NCBI GenBank assembly: GCA_002839375.1
Contig: PGXY01000010.1
Coordinates: forward strand, 62,001 to 126,000
Direction of reading: 5' to 3'
DNA length: 64,000 bases
Origin: Spirochaetae bacterium HGW-Spirochaetae-1
GTDB lineage: Bacteria > Spirochaetota > UBA4802 > UBA5550
This document shows, in pieces, positions 38,409 to 46,940 of the stretch (within the stretch, counting starts at the first letter, position 1; each line of letters starts with the position of its first letter). Position numbers and translations under genes: made by a program. The notes beneath the pieces are model-generated. The model was not told the DNA's origin, did not search any database, and saw only the letters and a list, made by a program, of their open reading frames with translations.

Positions 38409-38438
38409 TTGACATATTCCCGCATCGCGTACTATATG
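38409..38438 (+). promoter_or_regulatory. Sigma70 promoter of the tRNA (and probably rplU)
   Basis: TTGACA (38409-38414), 18 bases, TATATG (38433-38438), about 18 bases before the tRNA 5' end. No terminator is seen between the tRNA and rplU. Confidence 0.7.
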
Positions 38439-38455
38439 ACATCTTGTTTGCTTCA

Positions 38456-38529
38456 GGGCCCATAGCTCAGTCGGTTAGAGCGGCTGACTCATAATCAGTA
38501 GGTCCGGGGTTCGAATCCCTGTGGGCCCA
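38456..38529 (+). tRNA. tRNA with CAT anticodon, probably elongator Met
   Basis: A complete 74-base cloverleaf. Acceptor GGGCCCA pairs with TGGGCCC and the discriminator is A. The D arm is GCTC/GAGC. The anticodon stem GCTGA/TCAGT encloses CTCATAA, anticodon CAT. The T arm carries GGTTCGAAT. CCA is not encoded. A CAT anticodon can be Met or the lysidine-modified Ile2; the ACTCATAAT loop context leans to elongator Met but does not prove it. It does not look like an initiator, since the first pair G-C is formed. Confidence 0.92.
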
Positions 38530-38574
38530 GATATGGGGGAAAAACCCCACATTATATAGAGAGGAAGTGATAAA

Positions 38575-38889
38575 ATGTACGCCATAGTTGAAATTGCCGG
38601 AAAACAGTATAAGGTTGAGAAGGATATCACCATTGAAGTTGATAAACTTGACAGACAGGAAAATGAGGATTTTGATATTGATAAAGTTATTCTTTTTGCC
38701 AATGGCGATGATGTACAAGTCGGCCAGCCCTATCTCGCGGGTGTCAAGGTGAAGGTTCAGTTCATCAAGAATATCAAAAGTAAAAAAGTCCGCGGAGTAA
38801 AATTCAAGAAGAGAAAAAATTATACACGGACTCTGGGACATCGACAAAATTATTCTCAGTTGAAGATCAAAGATCTGGTGGTGAGCTGA
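38575..38889 (+). CDS. rplU: 50S ribosomal protein L21
   Basis: 104 residues. MYAIVEIAGKQYKVEKD at the start and KKRKNYTRTLGHRQNYSQLKI near the end are diagnostic of L21, which binds domain VI of 23S rRNA. GAGGAAG precedes the ATG. It opens the rplU-prp-rpmA-obgE-proB series and lies 45 bases downstream of a tRNA gene with no visible terminator. Confidence 0.98.
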   Translation: MYAIVEIAGKQYKVEKDITIEVDKLDRQENEDFDIDKVILFANGDDVQVGQPYLAGVKVKVQFIKNIKSKKVRGVKFKKRKNYTRTLGHRQNYSQLKIKDLVVS

Positions 38890-38894
38890 ATAGT

Positions 38895-39266
38895 TTGATA
38901 CGGATTACGTTATCAAATATAGCATATGATGATCGAGTAGTACTGGAGGATGACAGTCGGAAAAAGGTAATGGTCCAGGTAGAAGGACACGCAGGCGCGG
39001 GAGTAAAGGGAAATGATCCTGTGTGCGCGGCGGTGTCTGTCCTGGCAGGGACCCTGGTAATCGGTATAAGCAGAATAGCGGGAATTCCCCAGAAAGTGGA
39101 TCAGCGGGAAGGATTTCTCCGGACAGAGATTGAACTTGGAGAATCCCTGCCGGAAAAACTGGAAATACTTTTTACCATGCTCAATTTTTTTATCATTGGA
39201 ATTCTCGAAATCAAGAGAACGGCCGATGAAGCACTGACTGTGATTTTTGAATCCAACGAAATATGA
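38895..39266 (+). CDS. Prp (YsxB-like) cysteine protease
   Basis: 123 residues, TTG start. Located between L21 and L27 as in Firmicutes. [20 protein letters not shown] carries the catalytic pair His32 and Cys44, with the same 12-residue spacing as in Staphylococcus Prp. There the enzyme trims an N-terminal extension from L27, but L27 of this window has no such extension. Its substrate here is therefore unclear. Confidence 0.9.
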   Translation: MIRITLSNIAYDDRVVLEDDSRKKVMVQVEGHAGAGVKGNDPVCAAVSVLAGTLVIGISRIAGIPQKVDQREGFLRTEIELGESLPEKLEILFTMLNFFIIGILEIKRTADEALTVIFESNEI

Positions 39267-39296
39267 TAATAGTCTGATATAAGGAAGGAGAAGAAA

Positions 39297-39557
39297 ATGG
39301 CACACAAGAAAGGCGGCGGATCAACAAGAAACGGACGCGACTCCCAATCCAAGAGACTGGGCGTTAAAAGATACGGCGGGCAGGTTGTCACCGGCGGTAC
39401 CATCCTGGTACGGCAGCGCGGGACGAAAATTCATCCCGGCAACAACGTGGGCCGCGGCGGTGACGATACACTTTTTGCGAAAATTGACGGTGTTGTGACT
39501 TTTGAGCGATATGATAAAAAAAGGAAAATGGTTTCCATCTATCCCGTTGCTCAGTAG
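39297..39557 (+). CDS. rpmA: 50S ribosomal protein L27
   Basis: 86 residues. [20 protein letters not shown] is the mature bacterial L27 start, whose tail reaches the peptidyl transferase centre. AAGGAAGGAG precedes the ATG. Reading upstream in frame meets a TAG after eight codons and no start codon, so a Prp-cleavable extension is ruled out. Confidence 0.98.
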   Translation: MAHKKGGGSTRNGRDSQSKRLGVKRYGGQVVTGGTILVRQRGTKIHPGNNVGRGGDDTLFAKIDGVVTFERYDKKRKMVSIYPVAQ

Positions 39558-39595
39558 TCTTATTTTTGAATACAACTCGTAATAATATACCGCGG

Positions 39596-39634
39596 ATCGC
39601 GTATGGATACTTCTGTACGCGATTTGTTATTTAT
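39596..39634 (+). terminator. Hairpin between rpmA and obgE
   Basis: ATCGCGTA (39596-39603) pairs perfectly with TACGCGAT (39616-39623), loop 12 bases, followed by TTGTTATTTAT. It resembles a weak intrinsic terminator. It would let the ribosomal genes be expressed above obgE-proB. Confidence 0.5.
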
Positions 39635-39646
39635 GGACAATGATAT

Positions 39647-40651
39647 ATGCCCAGGTTTACCGATACAATTGAAATACATGTGAAAGCCGGCGACGGCGGA
39701 GCGGGAGCGCTTTCCTTCCGGCGGGAGAAGTACGCTCCCAAGGGCGGGCCTGACGGCGGCGACGGCGGGAAGGGCGGTTGCGTGTATATCCAGGCGGACC
39801 GCCGGTATTACAACCTTTCACATTTTTTTAAAAACAAATTGTACCAGGCGCAGAGGGGGCACCAGGGCTCGAGCCAGAACAGGCACGGTGCCGACGGAGA
39901 AAATCTGACCATCTCCGTACCGCCGGGAACACAGGTTATCAATGCAGAAACCGATGAAGAGATCATAGACCTGGTCAATGACGGGGATATCTGCATGGTG
40001 GCTGAGGGAGGCATCGGCGGCAAGGGAAACGCGTTTTTTAAATCATCGACACACCAGACACCGCGTATGTCGCAGCCGGGAATGCCCGGCGAAGAGGTGA
40101 CGCTTCACCTCAATCTCAAGCTCATCGCCGACATCGGTCTCATCGGTCTGCCCAATGCGGGAAAGTCCACGCTTCTCTCGGTGTTGACTAACGCAAAACC
40201 GAAAATTGGCGATTACCCCTTCACCACCCTGATCCCCAACCTGGGGATCGTGGAACGGGGAGATATAGTGTACAGTATTGCCGATATTCCCGGTATAATC
40301 GAAGGCGCGCACATGGGGCACGGACTGGGACTGTCATTTCTGCAGCACATTGACCGGGTTCGGGCCCTGCTGTATCTCATTGACTGCACGGGAGAAAACC
40401 TCAAATACAACCTGGAATTGCTGAAGGCCGAACTGAAGACTTACAATGAAAATCTCCTTGAACGGCCCGCCTATATTCTGCTCACCAAAATAGATCTTAT
40501 CGATGAAACTGAACTCGCTGAAAAAATCAGCGAGCTGGAGCCGGAAATAGTGATCCCCATTTCATCTCTGGAAGGGGAGAATATCGATACTCTTTTAAAA
40601 ATTCTTGATGGTCTGATGGAAGAATACAATGCCACGCAGGGAACTGATTAA
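39647..40651 (+). CDS. obgE: GTPase Obg (CgtA)
   Basis: 334 residues. Assists 50S assembly and stress signalling. The glycine-rich Obg domain (GDGGAGALSFRREKYAPKGGPDGGDGG) occupies residues 1-158. The G domain has GLPNAGKSTLL (G1), DIPGIIEGAHMGHGLG (G3) and TKIDLID (G4). It stops soon after the G domain, so the C-terminal OCT domain of Bacillus is missing, as in many bacteria. It overlaps proB by 23 bases. Confidence 0.97.
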   Translation: MPRFTDTIEIHVKAGDGGAGALSFRREKYAPKGGPDGGDGGKGGCVYIQADRRYYNLSHFFKNKLYQAQRGHQGSSQNRHGADGENLTISVPPGTQVINAETDEEIIDLVNDGDICMVAEGGIGGKGNAFFKSSTHQTPRMSQPGMPGEEVTLHLNLKLIADIGLIGLPNAGKSTLLSVLTNAKPKIGDYPFTTLIPNLGIVERGDIVYSIADIPGIIEGAHMGHGLGLSFLQHIDRVRALLYLIDCTGENLKYNLELLKAELKTYNENLLERPAYILLTKIDLIDETELAEKISELEPEIVIPISSLEGENIDTLLKILDGLMEEYNATQGTD

Positions 40652-41735
40652 AAACGTCCGCCGTATTGTAGTGAAAATCGGCACATCCTCTCTCACCGAA
40701 GGGGGGAAAATCTCCGGTGATAAGATATCCCGCTTTGTCAGTGATATCGCCGCAGTGAAAAAACAGGGCTACCAGGTGATCATAGTTTCTTCGGGAGCCA
40801 TAACGGCCGGTGCCGGCCAGATCAATAAAAAGCGCGAAACCCTCAGCATTCCGGAAAAACAGGCCATGGCAGCCGTGGGGCAGGTCATCCTCATAAACGA
40901 ATACCGCAAACATTTCATAAAAAAGGGATACAACGTGGGGCAGATACTCCTCACCGAGGATGATGTGAAACACCGACGGCGTTTCCTCAACGCCCGGCAT
41001 ACCATGGAGGCCCTGCTGGAACTCGATGTTATCCCCATTGTAAACGAAAATGATACGGTCGTGGTCAAGGAAATAAAGTTCGGCGATAATGATACGCTCT
41101 CGGCCCATGTGGCGAGCCTGATCGATGCCGATCTCCTGGTTCTCCTGTCTGACGTGGACGGTTTCTTCTGGGACCTGGCGGATGCGAAACCCGTTGAGGA
41201 AATCAGGAAGATCACCCCGGAGATACTGGAGCGCGCCGGTGGGTCGGGGTCCGCTGACGGCACGGGCGGGATGATGACCAAGATACGGGCCGCCGAGATG
41301 ATCATTCATTTTGGTGAGAAGATGATCATCGCCAACGGCTGTGAGGAGAAGGCCGTACAGAGAATAATGAAGGGTGAAAATATCGGCACCATTTTCATCG
41401 GCAACGAGAAGCGTCTTTCCAGCAGGAAGAAATGGGTGGCCCTGCGCAAGGCCCGGGGAACGCTGGTATTGGATGACGGGGCTGTGGACGCCCTGGTGAA
41501 CAAGAAAAAGTCCCTCCTGGCCTCGGGAATACTCACTGTGGACGGAACCTTTGATATGGGAATGGCCGTTGATCTCGCCGACAAAAACGGCGCTGTTGTG
41601 GGTAAAGGTATCGTGAACTATAACAGTGGAGAACTGGACCGCATAAAGGGAAAGAATACAAGGCATATCCGGGAAATCCTGGGAAGTACCTACTTCGAAG
41701 AAGTCATCAACCGCGATGATATGATAATATTTTGA
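40629..41735 (+). CDS. proB: Glutamate 5-kinase with PUA domain
   Basis: 368 residues. First step of proline synthesis. Residues 1-255 are the amino-acid-kinase domain (VVKIGTSSLTEGG; VSSGAITAG; VNENDTVV; LLSDVDGFF; GTGGMMTKIRAAEM). Residues 275-365 are a PUA domain, common in feedback-inhibited forms. The obgE overlap suggests coupled translation. proA is about 14 kb upstream instead of adjacent. Confidence 0.97.
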   Translation: MPRRELIKNVRRIVVKIGTSSLTEGGKISGDKISRFVSDIAAVKKQGYQVIIVSSGAITAGAGQINKKRETLSIPEKQAMAAVGQVILINEYRKHFIKKGYNVGQILLTEDDVKHRRRFLNARHTMEALLELDVIPIVNENDTVVVKEIKFGDNDTLSAHVASLIDADLLVLLSDVDGFFWDLADAKPVEEIRKITPEILERAGGSGSADGTGGMMTKIRAAEMIIHFGEKMIIANGCEEKAVQRIMKGENIGTIFIGNEKRLSSRKKWVALRKARGTLVLDDGAVDALVNKKKSLLASGILTVDGTFDMGMAVDLADKNGAVVGKGIVNYNSGELDRIKGKNTRHIREILGSTYFEEVINRDDMIIF

Positions 41736-41780
41736 TTACCCCGGCAAAAGAATTCCAGCCATATATTAACTGCCCTTGCC

Positions 41781-41835
41781 ACCCCTGGCAGGGGTTAAAG
41801 TATCAGATCCTTTTTTTTAAGCCCCCTTCGGGGGC
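41781..41835 (+). repeat. Two short inverted repeats in the proB-proS gap
   Basis: ACCCCTGGCAGGGGT (41781-41795) and GCCCCCTTCGGGGGC (41821-41835) each fold into a compact hairpin. A run of eight Ts stands between them and no T-run follows the second, so neither is a standard intrinsic terminator. The first could stop transcription at the T-run 14 bases later only weakly. Confidence 0.5.
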
Positions 41836-41951
41836 GGCGGAATTTCATTTATAAAAAGCGGCAGATTTCTCCGCCGGGGGACCATAGAACCATCGTGTCT
41901 CTGTGCCCCTGTGGTTGATTTTTTCTTCGCTATATTACTTGATAAAATGAA

Positions 41952-41979
41952 TTGACACAAAAAAGTGCCCCTTTACAAG
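41952..41979 (+). promoter_or_regulatory. Probable proS promoter
   Basis: TTGACA (41952-41957), 16 bases, TACAAG (41974-41979), about 30 bases ahead of the proS start. Confidence 0.45.
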
Positions 41980-42009
41980 TGATTTGATTATCTCAGAAAA
42001 GGAGTCACT

Positions 42010-43707
42010 ATGAAACTGTCACGATATATGGTCCCCACCCTGAAAGAGGACCCCTCCGATGCCGTGGTCACGAGCCATCGGCTTATGATGCGCGCCGGGC
42101 TCATCCGCAAGGAATCGGCCGGCATGTATGTCTATCTGCCCATGGGGTTCCGCGTTTTACGAAAAATCATGAACATCGTCCGTGAGGAGATGGACCGCAC
42201 CGGCGCCCTGGAATTCCTTATGCCCGAAATGACCAGTGCCGATCTCTGGAAGCAGTCGGGGCGATGGGATACCATGGGGCCCGAGATGTTTCGCATAAAG
42301 GACCGCAACGGCATGGAATACGCACTTGCTCCCACGCACGAAGAGGCCTTCACCAGCGTGGTAAATTCAATCATATCGTCATACCGTGACCTTCCCGTCA
42401 CTGTGTACCAGATCAATACCAAGTTCCGCGACGAGATACGTCCCCGCTTCGGCGTCATACGCAGCAAGGAATTCATCATGAAGGACGCCTATTCCTTTGA
42501 CCTGAACGACGAGGGGCTGGAGAAATCATACCAGTCCATGCGCCAGGCATACAGGAAAATATTCGAGCGCTGCGGCCTGGATACCATCCCCGTTGAGGCC
42601 GATACGGGCTCCATGGGGGGAAGCAACTCCGAGGAGTTCATGGTGGCTTCGGAGGTAGGCGAGGAATACCTGCTTCTCTGTGACAGCTGTGGATACCGTG
42701 CGAACCAGGAAAAGGCTGAGTATAAAAGGAAAGAAACGGCCGGTTCCGCAGGGGAATTGCAGGAGCTGAAGATTGTTGATACACCGGCGGTGCGCACCAT
42801 CGATGAGCTGGTGGACTTCTTCAAGGCCTCGGCGGGCATATTTATGAAAAGCATTATCTATCTTGCCGACGGCAAGCCAATCATGGCCGTGGTTCCCGGC
42901 GACCGGGAAATAAATGAGCATAAACTGAAAAATGTCCTGGGAGCCGCTGAACTGGAACTGGCCCCGGACACTGTCGTGGAGGAAGTGACGGGAGCACCCG
43001 TGGGATTTGCCGGACCGGTGAAAGGACCGAAGGTCCGCACGGTTTATGATATCGCCGTGAAGGATATTTCAAACGGTATAACCGGCGCCAATGCCCGTGA
43101 TAAACATTTTGCCGGCGTCAACCCGGGAAGGGATCTGCAGATTAAAGAGGCCTTTGATATAACCTCGGCCGTTGCGGGCGATGCCTGTCCGCGATGCAGT
43201 GCGGCCATGTATGTAAAAAAGGGCATCGAGGTAGGTCACATATTCAAGCTTGGATACAAGTATACAAAATCCATGGATGTATCGGTCCTGGACGAATCGG
43301 GAAAAGCTGTGATGCCCATCATGGGCTGTTACGGTATCGGTGTAAACAGGACCATGGCAGCCGTTGTTGAACAGCATTATGATGAGAGGGGGATAGTCTG
43401 GCCGCAGTCCATAAGCCCCTTTGATGTTCACCTCGTGGGCCTGGCCAAAAATGACGATGAGATTAACCGGGTGGAGGAGATTTATTCGCTCCTCCTGGAC
43501 AACGGCATCGATGTGCTTTACGATGACCGGAAGGCAAGTCCGGGTTTCAAATTCGCCGACGCTGATCTCATGGGTATTCCTGTTCGTATTACCGTGGGAA
43601 AAAGCTTTTTTCAGGACGGGGATATAGAAATCAAACTCAGGACTTCAAAAGATCTGGAAAAAATCAAATCCAATACCCTCGTGGAGAAGATAAAAACGCT
43701 GATTTAA
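42010..43707 (+). CDS. proS: Prolyl-tRNA synthetase (bacterial type with editing domain)
   Basis: 565 residues. Class II aminoacyl-tRNA synthetase. Motif 1 region LRKIMNIVREEMDRTGALEFLMP, motif 2 FRDEIRPRFGVIRSKEFIMKDAYSF, and motif 3 PIMGCYGIGVNRTMAAVVEQ are complete. Residues 225-400 contain the YbaK-like insertion that edits Ala-tRNA(Pro) (KSIIYLADGKPIMAVVPGDREINEHKL). The C-terminal anticodon-binding domain follows. AAAAGGAG precedes the ATG. Confidence 0.98.
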   Translation: MKLSRYMVPTLKEDPSDAVVTSHRLMMRAGLIRKESAGMYVYLPMGFRVLRKIMNIVREEMDRTGALEFLMPEMTSADLWKQSGRWDTMGPEMFRIKDRNGMEYALAPTHEEAFTSVVNSIISSYRDLPVTVYQINTKFRDEIRPRFGVIRSKEFIMKDAYSFDLNDEGLEKSYQSMRQAYRKIFERCGLDTIPVEADTGSMGGSNSEEFMVASEVGEEYLLLCDSCGYRANQEKAEYKRKETAGSAGELQELKIVDTPAVRTIDELVDFFKASAGIFMKSIIYLADGKPIMAVVPGDREINEHKLKNVLGAAELELAPDTVVEEVTGAPVGFAGPVKGPKVRTVYDIAVKDISNGITGANARDKHFAGVNPGRDLQIKEAFDITSAVAGDACPRCSAAMYVKKGIEVGHIFKLGYKYTKSMDVSVLDESGKAVMPIMGCYGIGVNRTMAAVVEQHYDERGIVWPQSISPFDVHLVGLAKNDDEINRVEEIYSLLLDNGIDVLYDDRKASPGFKFADADLMGIPVRITVGKSFFQDGDIEIKLRTSKDLEKIKSNTLVEKIKTLI

Positions 43708-43795
43708 GAGGAGAATAGTGCAAAGAAAACCCGGTGAACTCTCTTATACTATAAATTTGTTTGTCTAAAAAATTACAGATAGAAGTCGATTAATA

Positions 43796-43830
43796 TTGAC
43801 ATTTATTTATCGCTTATAAGAATTGTATAA
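43796..43830 (+). promoter_or_regulatory. A/T-rich region likely holding the etfBA promoter
   Basis: TTGACA (43796-43801) is followed by A/T-rich sequence with TATAAG at 43815 and 43826. No -10 lies at the ideal distance, so the exact promoter is unclear. Confidence 0.35.
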
Positions 43831-43878
43831 GGACTCATTGTAATTGTTTATAAAAACTAAACGTAAGGGAGTATAACG

Positions 43879-44649
43879 ATGAAGATTGTTGTTTGTCTGA
43901 AACAGGTTCCAGATATGGAATCAAAATTCAAGATCATTGACGACAGCAAAGTTGACGAGTCACAAATAGCGTTCAAAATCAATGATTTTGACAACTATGC
44001 TGTTGAAGCTGCTCTTCAGTTAAGAGAAAAAGCTGGTGGAGAAGTTATTATCGTCACTGCTGGTCCTGAAAGGGCTGCAAAAGACATCAGACAGGCCTTT
44101 GCTATGGGAGCTGACTGGGGAATTCATATCAACGACCCGGCGGTTTTCGAAGGCGACAATTTTGTCATTGCATCAGCTCTGACAAAAGCAATTGAAAGCA
44201 TTGGCGGTGTTGATCTGGTTCTTACCGGTGTTCAGGCCGAAGATGATCAGTCAGCTGTTACCGGTGTTATGATTTCCGAAATGCTGAACCAGCCCAGTGT
44301 TACTAACGTAGTTAAACTGGTCATGGAGGGAACCGACATGACAGTTAACCGTGAGCTCGAAGGTGGACTGAATGAAGTAATCGGTCTTTCCGCTCCGGCT
44401 GTTCTTTCAATTCAATCAGGTATCAATGAGCCCCGATATCCGACCCTTCCTGGAATCATGAAAGCCAAGAAGAAAAGACTGGATGCTAAATCAGGCGGCG
44501 ACCTTGGCGTGAGTGCCTCGGCAAAAACAGAGTTTGTTAAAATGTACTTTCCTGTTTCCGAGCACAAGGCTGAAATCCTCACGGGTGATCCTGCAACTGC
44601 AGCGGCAACTCTCGTTGACAAACTGAAAAACGTAGCTAAGGTGATATAA
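43879..44649 (+). CDS. etfB: Electron transfer flavoprotein, beta subunit
   Basis: 256 residues. KIVVCLKQVPDME at the start and the adenine-nucleotide region VLTGVQAEDDQSAVTGVMISEML are typical. With EtfA it carries electrons from acyl-CoA or similar dehydrogenases. Codons are richer in GCT, GTT, GGT and GAA than in neighbours, as expected of a highly expressed gene. No dehydrogenase or ETF:quinone oxidoreductase gene is nearby. Confidence 0.96.
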   Translation: MKIVVCLKQVPDMESKFKIIDDSKVDESQIAFKINDFDNYAVEAALQLREKAGGEVIIVTAGPERAAKDIRQAFAMGADWGIHINDPAVFEGDNFVIASALTKAIESIGGVDLVLTGVQAEDDQSAVTGVMISEMLNQPSVTNVVKLVMEGTDMTVNRELEGGLNEVIGLSAPAVLSIQSGINEPRYPTLPGIMKAKKKRLDAKSGGDLGVSASAKTEFVKMYFPVSEHKAEILTGDPATAAATLVDKLKNVAKVI

Positions 44650-44662
44650 GGGGGTATTTGAT

Positions 44663-45610
44663 ATGGCTAAAATAGTAGTTATTGCAGAGCATAGAAGTGG
44701 TAAATTAGCCGACAGCACGCTGGAATTGTGCAAAGCGGCGAAACAACTCGCCTCCGAACTCGGATGCACGGCCGCGGCTGCGGTTTTCGGTAAAGATGAC
44801 AGTATTGCGCAGGAAGTGGCAAAATATATTCCTGAAGTTCTTTCAGTGACCGATGGGGCTCTGGAAAAATATACGTCTGACGCATATGTTCAGGCAGCAA
44901 AGGCCGTTGCGGCCCAGGATGTGAAAGGATTTCTCATAGCCCAGAGCTATGACGGTGTTGACTTCGCAGCGAAAGTTGCCATGGCCATCGACGGTGCCAT
45001 CATTTCCAACTGTGTCAATGTCAAGGGTGAAGGCGGAGCGGTCATTGTAACCCGTAACGTATTCAACGGCAAAATCCAGGAAGTTAAGAAAGTTAAAACC
45101 GATAAATTTGTTTTTACCTTCGAAAAAGGCGCATATGATATGGAAGCTGCAGGCGGAGCAGGATCTGTTACTGCAGTTTCAGCCTCAATCAGCGGTGTAA
45201 GAACAACGGTTAAAGAAATCGTGGCCACCATGGCCGGTTCTGTAGATATCTCCCAGGCAAAAATCATAGTTGCCGGCGGCCGCGGCTGCAAAGACGGAGA
45301 TAAATACAAGGACGTCATCATTCCCCTGGCAAAGAAACTGGGCGGCGAATATGCTGCATCACGTCCCGTTGTTGACTCGGGTTGGACAGAAGCCGCCCGT
45401 CAGGTCGGTCAGTCAGGTAAAGTTGTTGCTCCGGACCTGTACATCGCAGCAGGTATCTCGGGCGCCATCCAACACGTAGCCGGTATGAAAGGATCTCAGT
45501 GTATAGTTGCTATCAATAAAGACCCTGAAGCTCCTATTTTCAACCTGGCCACCTATGGTATCGTGGGAGATCTTTTCGAGGTTATCCCTGCCATGATGGA
45601 TAAACTGTAA
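44663..45610 (+). CDS. etfA: Electron transfer flavoprotein, alpha subunit
   Basis: 315 residues. The C-terminal FAD domain has ASRPVVDSGWTEAARQVGQSGKVV, ApDLYIAAGISGAIQHVAGM and VAINKDPEAPIFNLATYGIVGDLFEVIP. IVAGGRGCKDGDKY opens that domain. It follows etfB by 13 bases and is closed by a strong hairpin terminator. The short C terminus and domain content fit an ordinary, not a clearly bifurcating, ETF, though sequence alone cannot settle this. Confidence 0.97.
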   Translation: MAKIVVIAEHRSGKLADSTLELCKAAKQLASELGCTAAAAVFGKDDSIAQEVAKYIPEVLSVTDGALEKYTSDAYVQAAKAVAAQDVKGFLIAQSYDGVDFAAKVAMAIDGAIISNCVNVKGEGGAVIVTRNVFNGKIQEVKKVKTDKFVFTFEKGAYDMEAAGGAGSVTAVSASISGVRTTVKEIVATMAGSVDISQAKIIVAGGRGCKDGDKYKDVIIPLAKKLGGEYAASRPVVDSGWTEAARQVGQSGKVVAPDLYIAAGISGAIQHVAGMKGSQCIVAINKDPEAPIFNLATYGIVGDLFEVIPAMMDKL

Positions 45611-45632
45611 GAAAATTCAGACTGAAAATATA

Positions 45633-45669
45633 AAAGCCGTCCTGGAATAATCCGGGGCGGCTTTTTTTA
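45633..45669. terminator. Intrinsic terminator after etfA, probably bidirectional
   Basis: AAAGCCGTCCTGGA pairs with TCCGGGGCGGCTTT (two G-U pairs) around an ATAA loop, followed by seven Ts. On the opposite strand the stem is followed by TTTTATATTTT, so it can also stop the leftward barrel-protein gene. Confidence 0.88.
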
Positions 45670-45686
45670 TTGTTCTGTAAGCAGGC

Positions 45687-46379
45687 TTATTTTCTTTTCA
45701 TCATGGGGAAGATATCGGTGCGGAACATGACTCCTGAGATGACCCTTCCGCTGTAGACATAGCTCATATCATCGCCATGTGTATCCCGCAGCATTTCGAG
45801 GCAGTTGAAATCACCGAGAATACCGATAAAAAAATCACTGAACTGGGAAACGTGAAATTTAATGTTAAAACCGGCTGTTACGGCAACGTTGACATAGTTG
45901 AGGTAGTGCAGTACATCGGAGGAGTGATCCACGTTTGTGGAATCGGTATACCGCATATGGGAATAGATAAAATGGTTGAGGGTGAAGCCCGACAGGAGGT
46001 TCAGTGACACCTTTTTTGCATTGAATGAAAAAATAAACAATGCCGGTACGGATACGGACATGAAGTCGAAGGCCGCATCGGGTATGGTTCCGCTGGTGTC
46101 AGTCATGTCAAAGGAGATGGTTCCATAGGTAAACCAAAAACCGGTGTGGATGCCGTACCGGTTGGAGAACATTTTCTCCATGATGAGGCCGCCCTGGTAT
46201 CCGAAGTCGGGATGATACTTCATACCATCGCCTTTTACGGCAAGAGCGTTGTATACACCGAAGGAACCGCCCAGGCCAAAGGCCAGGTCAGGGCCGATGG
46301 GGATTTTTGAGGCAAAAACAGATGTGGAAAAATAGCAGACGATAAATAATGCAAAGATTCCTTTCAGGGTACGTTTCAT
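45687..46379 (-). CDS. Outer-membrane beta-barrel protein (PorT/OmpW-like fold)
   Basis: 230 residues with signal peptide MKRTLKGIFALFIVCYFSTSVFA. The rest alternates hydrophobic strands and polar turns (DLAFGLGGSFGVYN; YGIHTGFWFTYGTISFDM; VSLNLLSGFTLNHF; VNVAVTAGFNIKFHV), the pattern of a small eight-strand barrel. No enzyme motif is seen. It is 11 bases downstream of the bactofilin gene and shares its promoter. Role unknown. Confidence 0.72.
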   Translation of the reverse strand: MKRTLKGIFALFIVCYFSTSVFASKIPIGPDLAFGLGGSFGVYNALAVKGDGMKYHPDFGYQGGLIMEKMFSNRYGIHTGFWFTYGTISFDMTDTSGTIPDAAFDFMSVSVPALFIFSFNAKKVSLNLLSGFTLNHFIYSHMRYTDSTNVDHSSDVLHYLNYVNVAVTAGFNIKFHVSQFSDFFIGILGDFNCLEMLRDTHGDDMSYVYSGRVISGVMFRTDIFPMMKRK

Positions 46380-46390
46380 GGTGTATCCTG

Positions 46391-46753
46391 TTATTGTTTT
46401 TCTTCCATAATTATAGTTCCATTGAATACAGATCCGCTCTCAATGGACAGATCGGGGGCGATCATATCGCAGCCGCTTCTGCTCTTTTTAAAGAGTTCCA
46501 CTTTCTGGGAGGCCCGTATTTTGCCATTGACGATACCGCTCACGGAAACAATCCTGGCGTTTATATCGGCACTGACCGTTGCTTCTCTTCCCACGATGAG
46601 GTGCCCGTCCGTCTCGATTTTTCCCTCAAAGATTCCCTTGATTTTCAGGGAATTCTTGAATTTCAGGCTGCCCCGGAAATGAATGTCATCGGCAATAACC
46701 GTATCTATTTTATTTTCGTCCTCTACTATCTCTTTTTCTTTTATATCAGCCAT
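46391..46753 (-). CDS. Bactofilin
   Basis: 120 residues. The right-handed beta-helix repeat is evident: IADDIHFRGSLKFKNSLKIKG, IFEGKIETDGHLIVGREATVSADI, VSGIVNGKIRASQKVELFK. Bactofilins polymerise without nucleotide into filaments that shape cells or locate wall enzymes. The ATG at 46753 has GGAG six bases upstream, and the promoter at 46800-46828 places the transcript start below the longer possible start at 46828, confirming the shorter form. Confidence 0.9.
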   Translation of the reverse strand: MADIKEKEIVEDENKIDTVIADDIHFRGSLKFKNSLKIKGIFEGKIETDGHLIVGREATVSADINARIVSVSGIVNGKIRASQKVELFKKSRSGCDMIAPDLSIESGSVFNGTIIMEEKQ

Positions 46754-46799
46754 TTCTTTCTCCGTCAGATTCTTTCCCGGATATAACCGGTTTCCGTAT

Positions 46800-46828
46800 A
46801 CAATAGAATTGTTGTCGCCATATGTCAA
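46800..46828 (-). promoter_or_regulatory. Sigma70 promoter of bactofilin and barrel genes
   Basis: Minus strand TTGACA (46828-46823), 17 bases, TATTGT (46805-46800). Ideal spacing, about 40 bases from the bactofilin ATG. Confidence 0.7.
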
Positions 46829-46876
46829 ACAAAAAGGGATTCTGCCTCGAAGGAATAAACATTTTTAAATATGTTC

Positions 46877-46905
46877 TTGATTCGGATACGGGGAGCAGGT
46901 AAACT
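46877..46905 (+). promoter_or_regulatory. Possible promoter of the YlbF-like gene
   Basis: TTGATT (46877-46882), 17 bases, TAAACT (46900-46905), some 35 bases before the GTG start. Confidence 0.5.
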
Positions 46906-46940
46906 GATCGACACGATGCTTTTTCAATCGGGAGGGGAGA

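Noticed and set aside
40527-41666. 379-codon frame antisense to proB
   Set aside because: proB is unmistakable on the plus strand; the antisense frame is a by-product of its codon use.
41821-41835. GCCCCCTTCGGGGGC as an intrinsic terminator
   Set aside because: It lacks a T-run on its 3' side on either strand.
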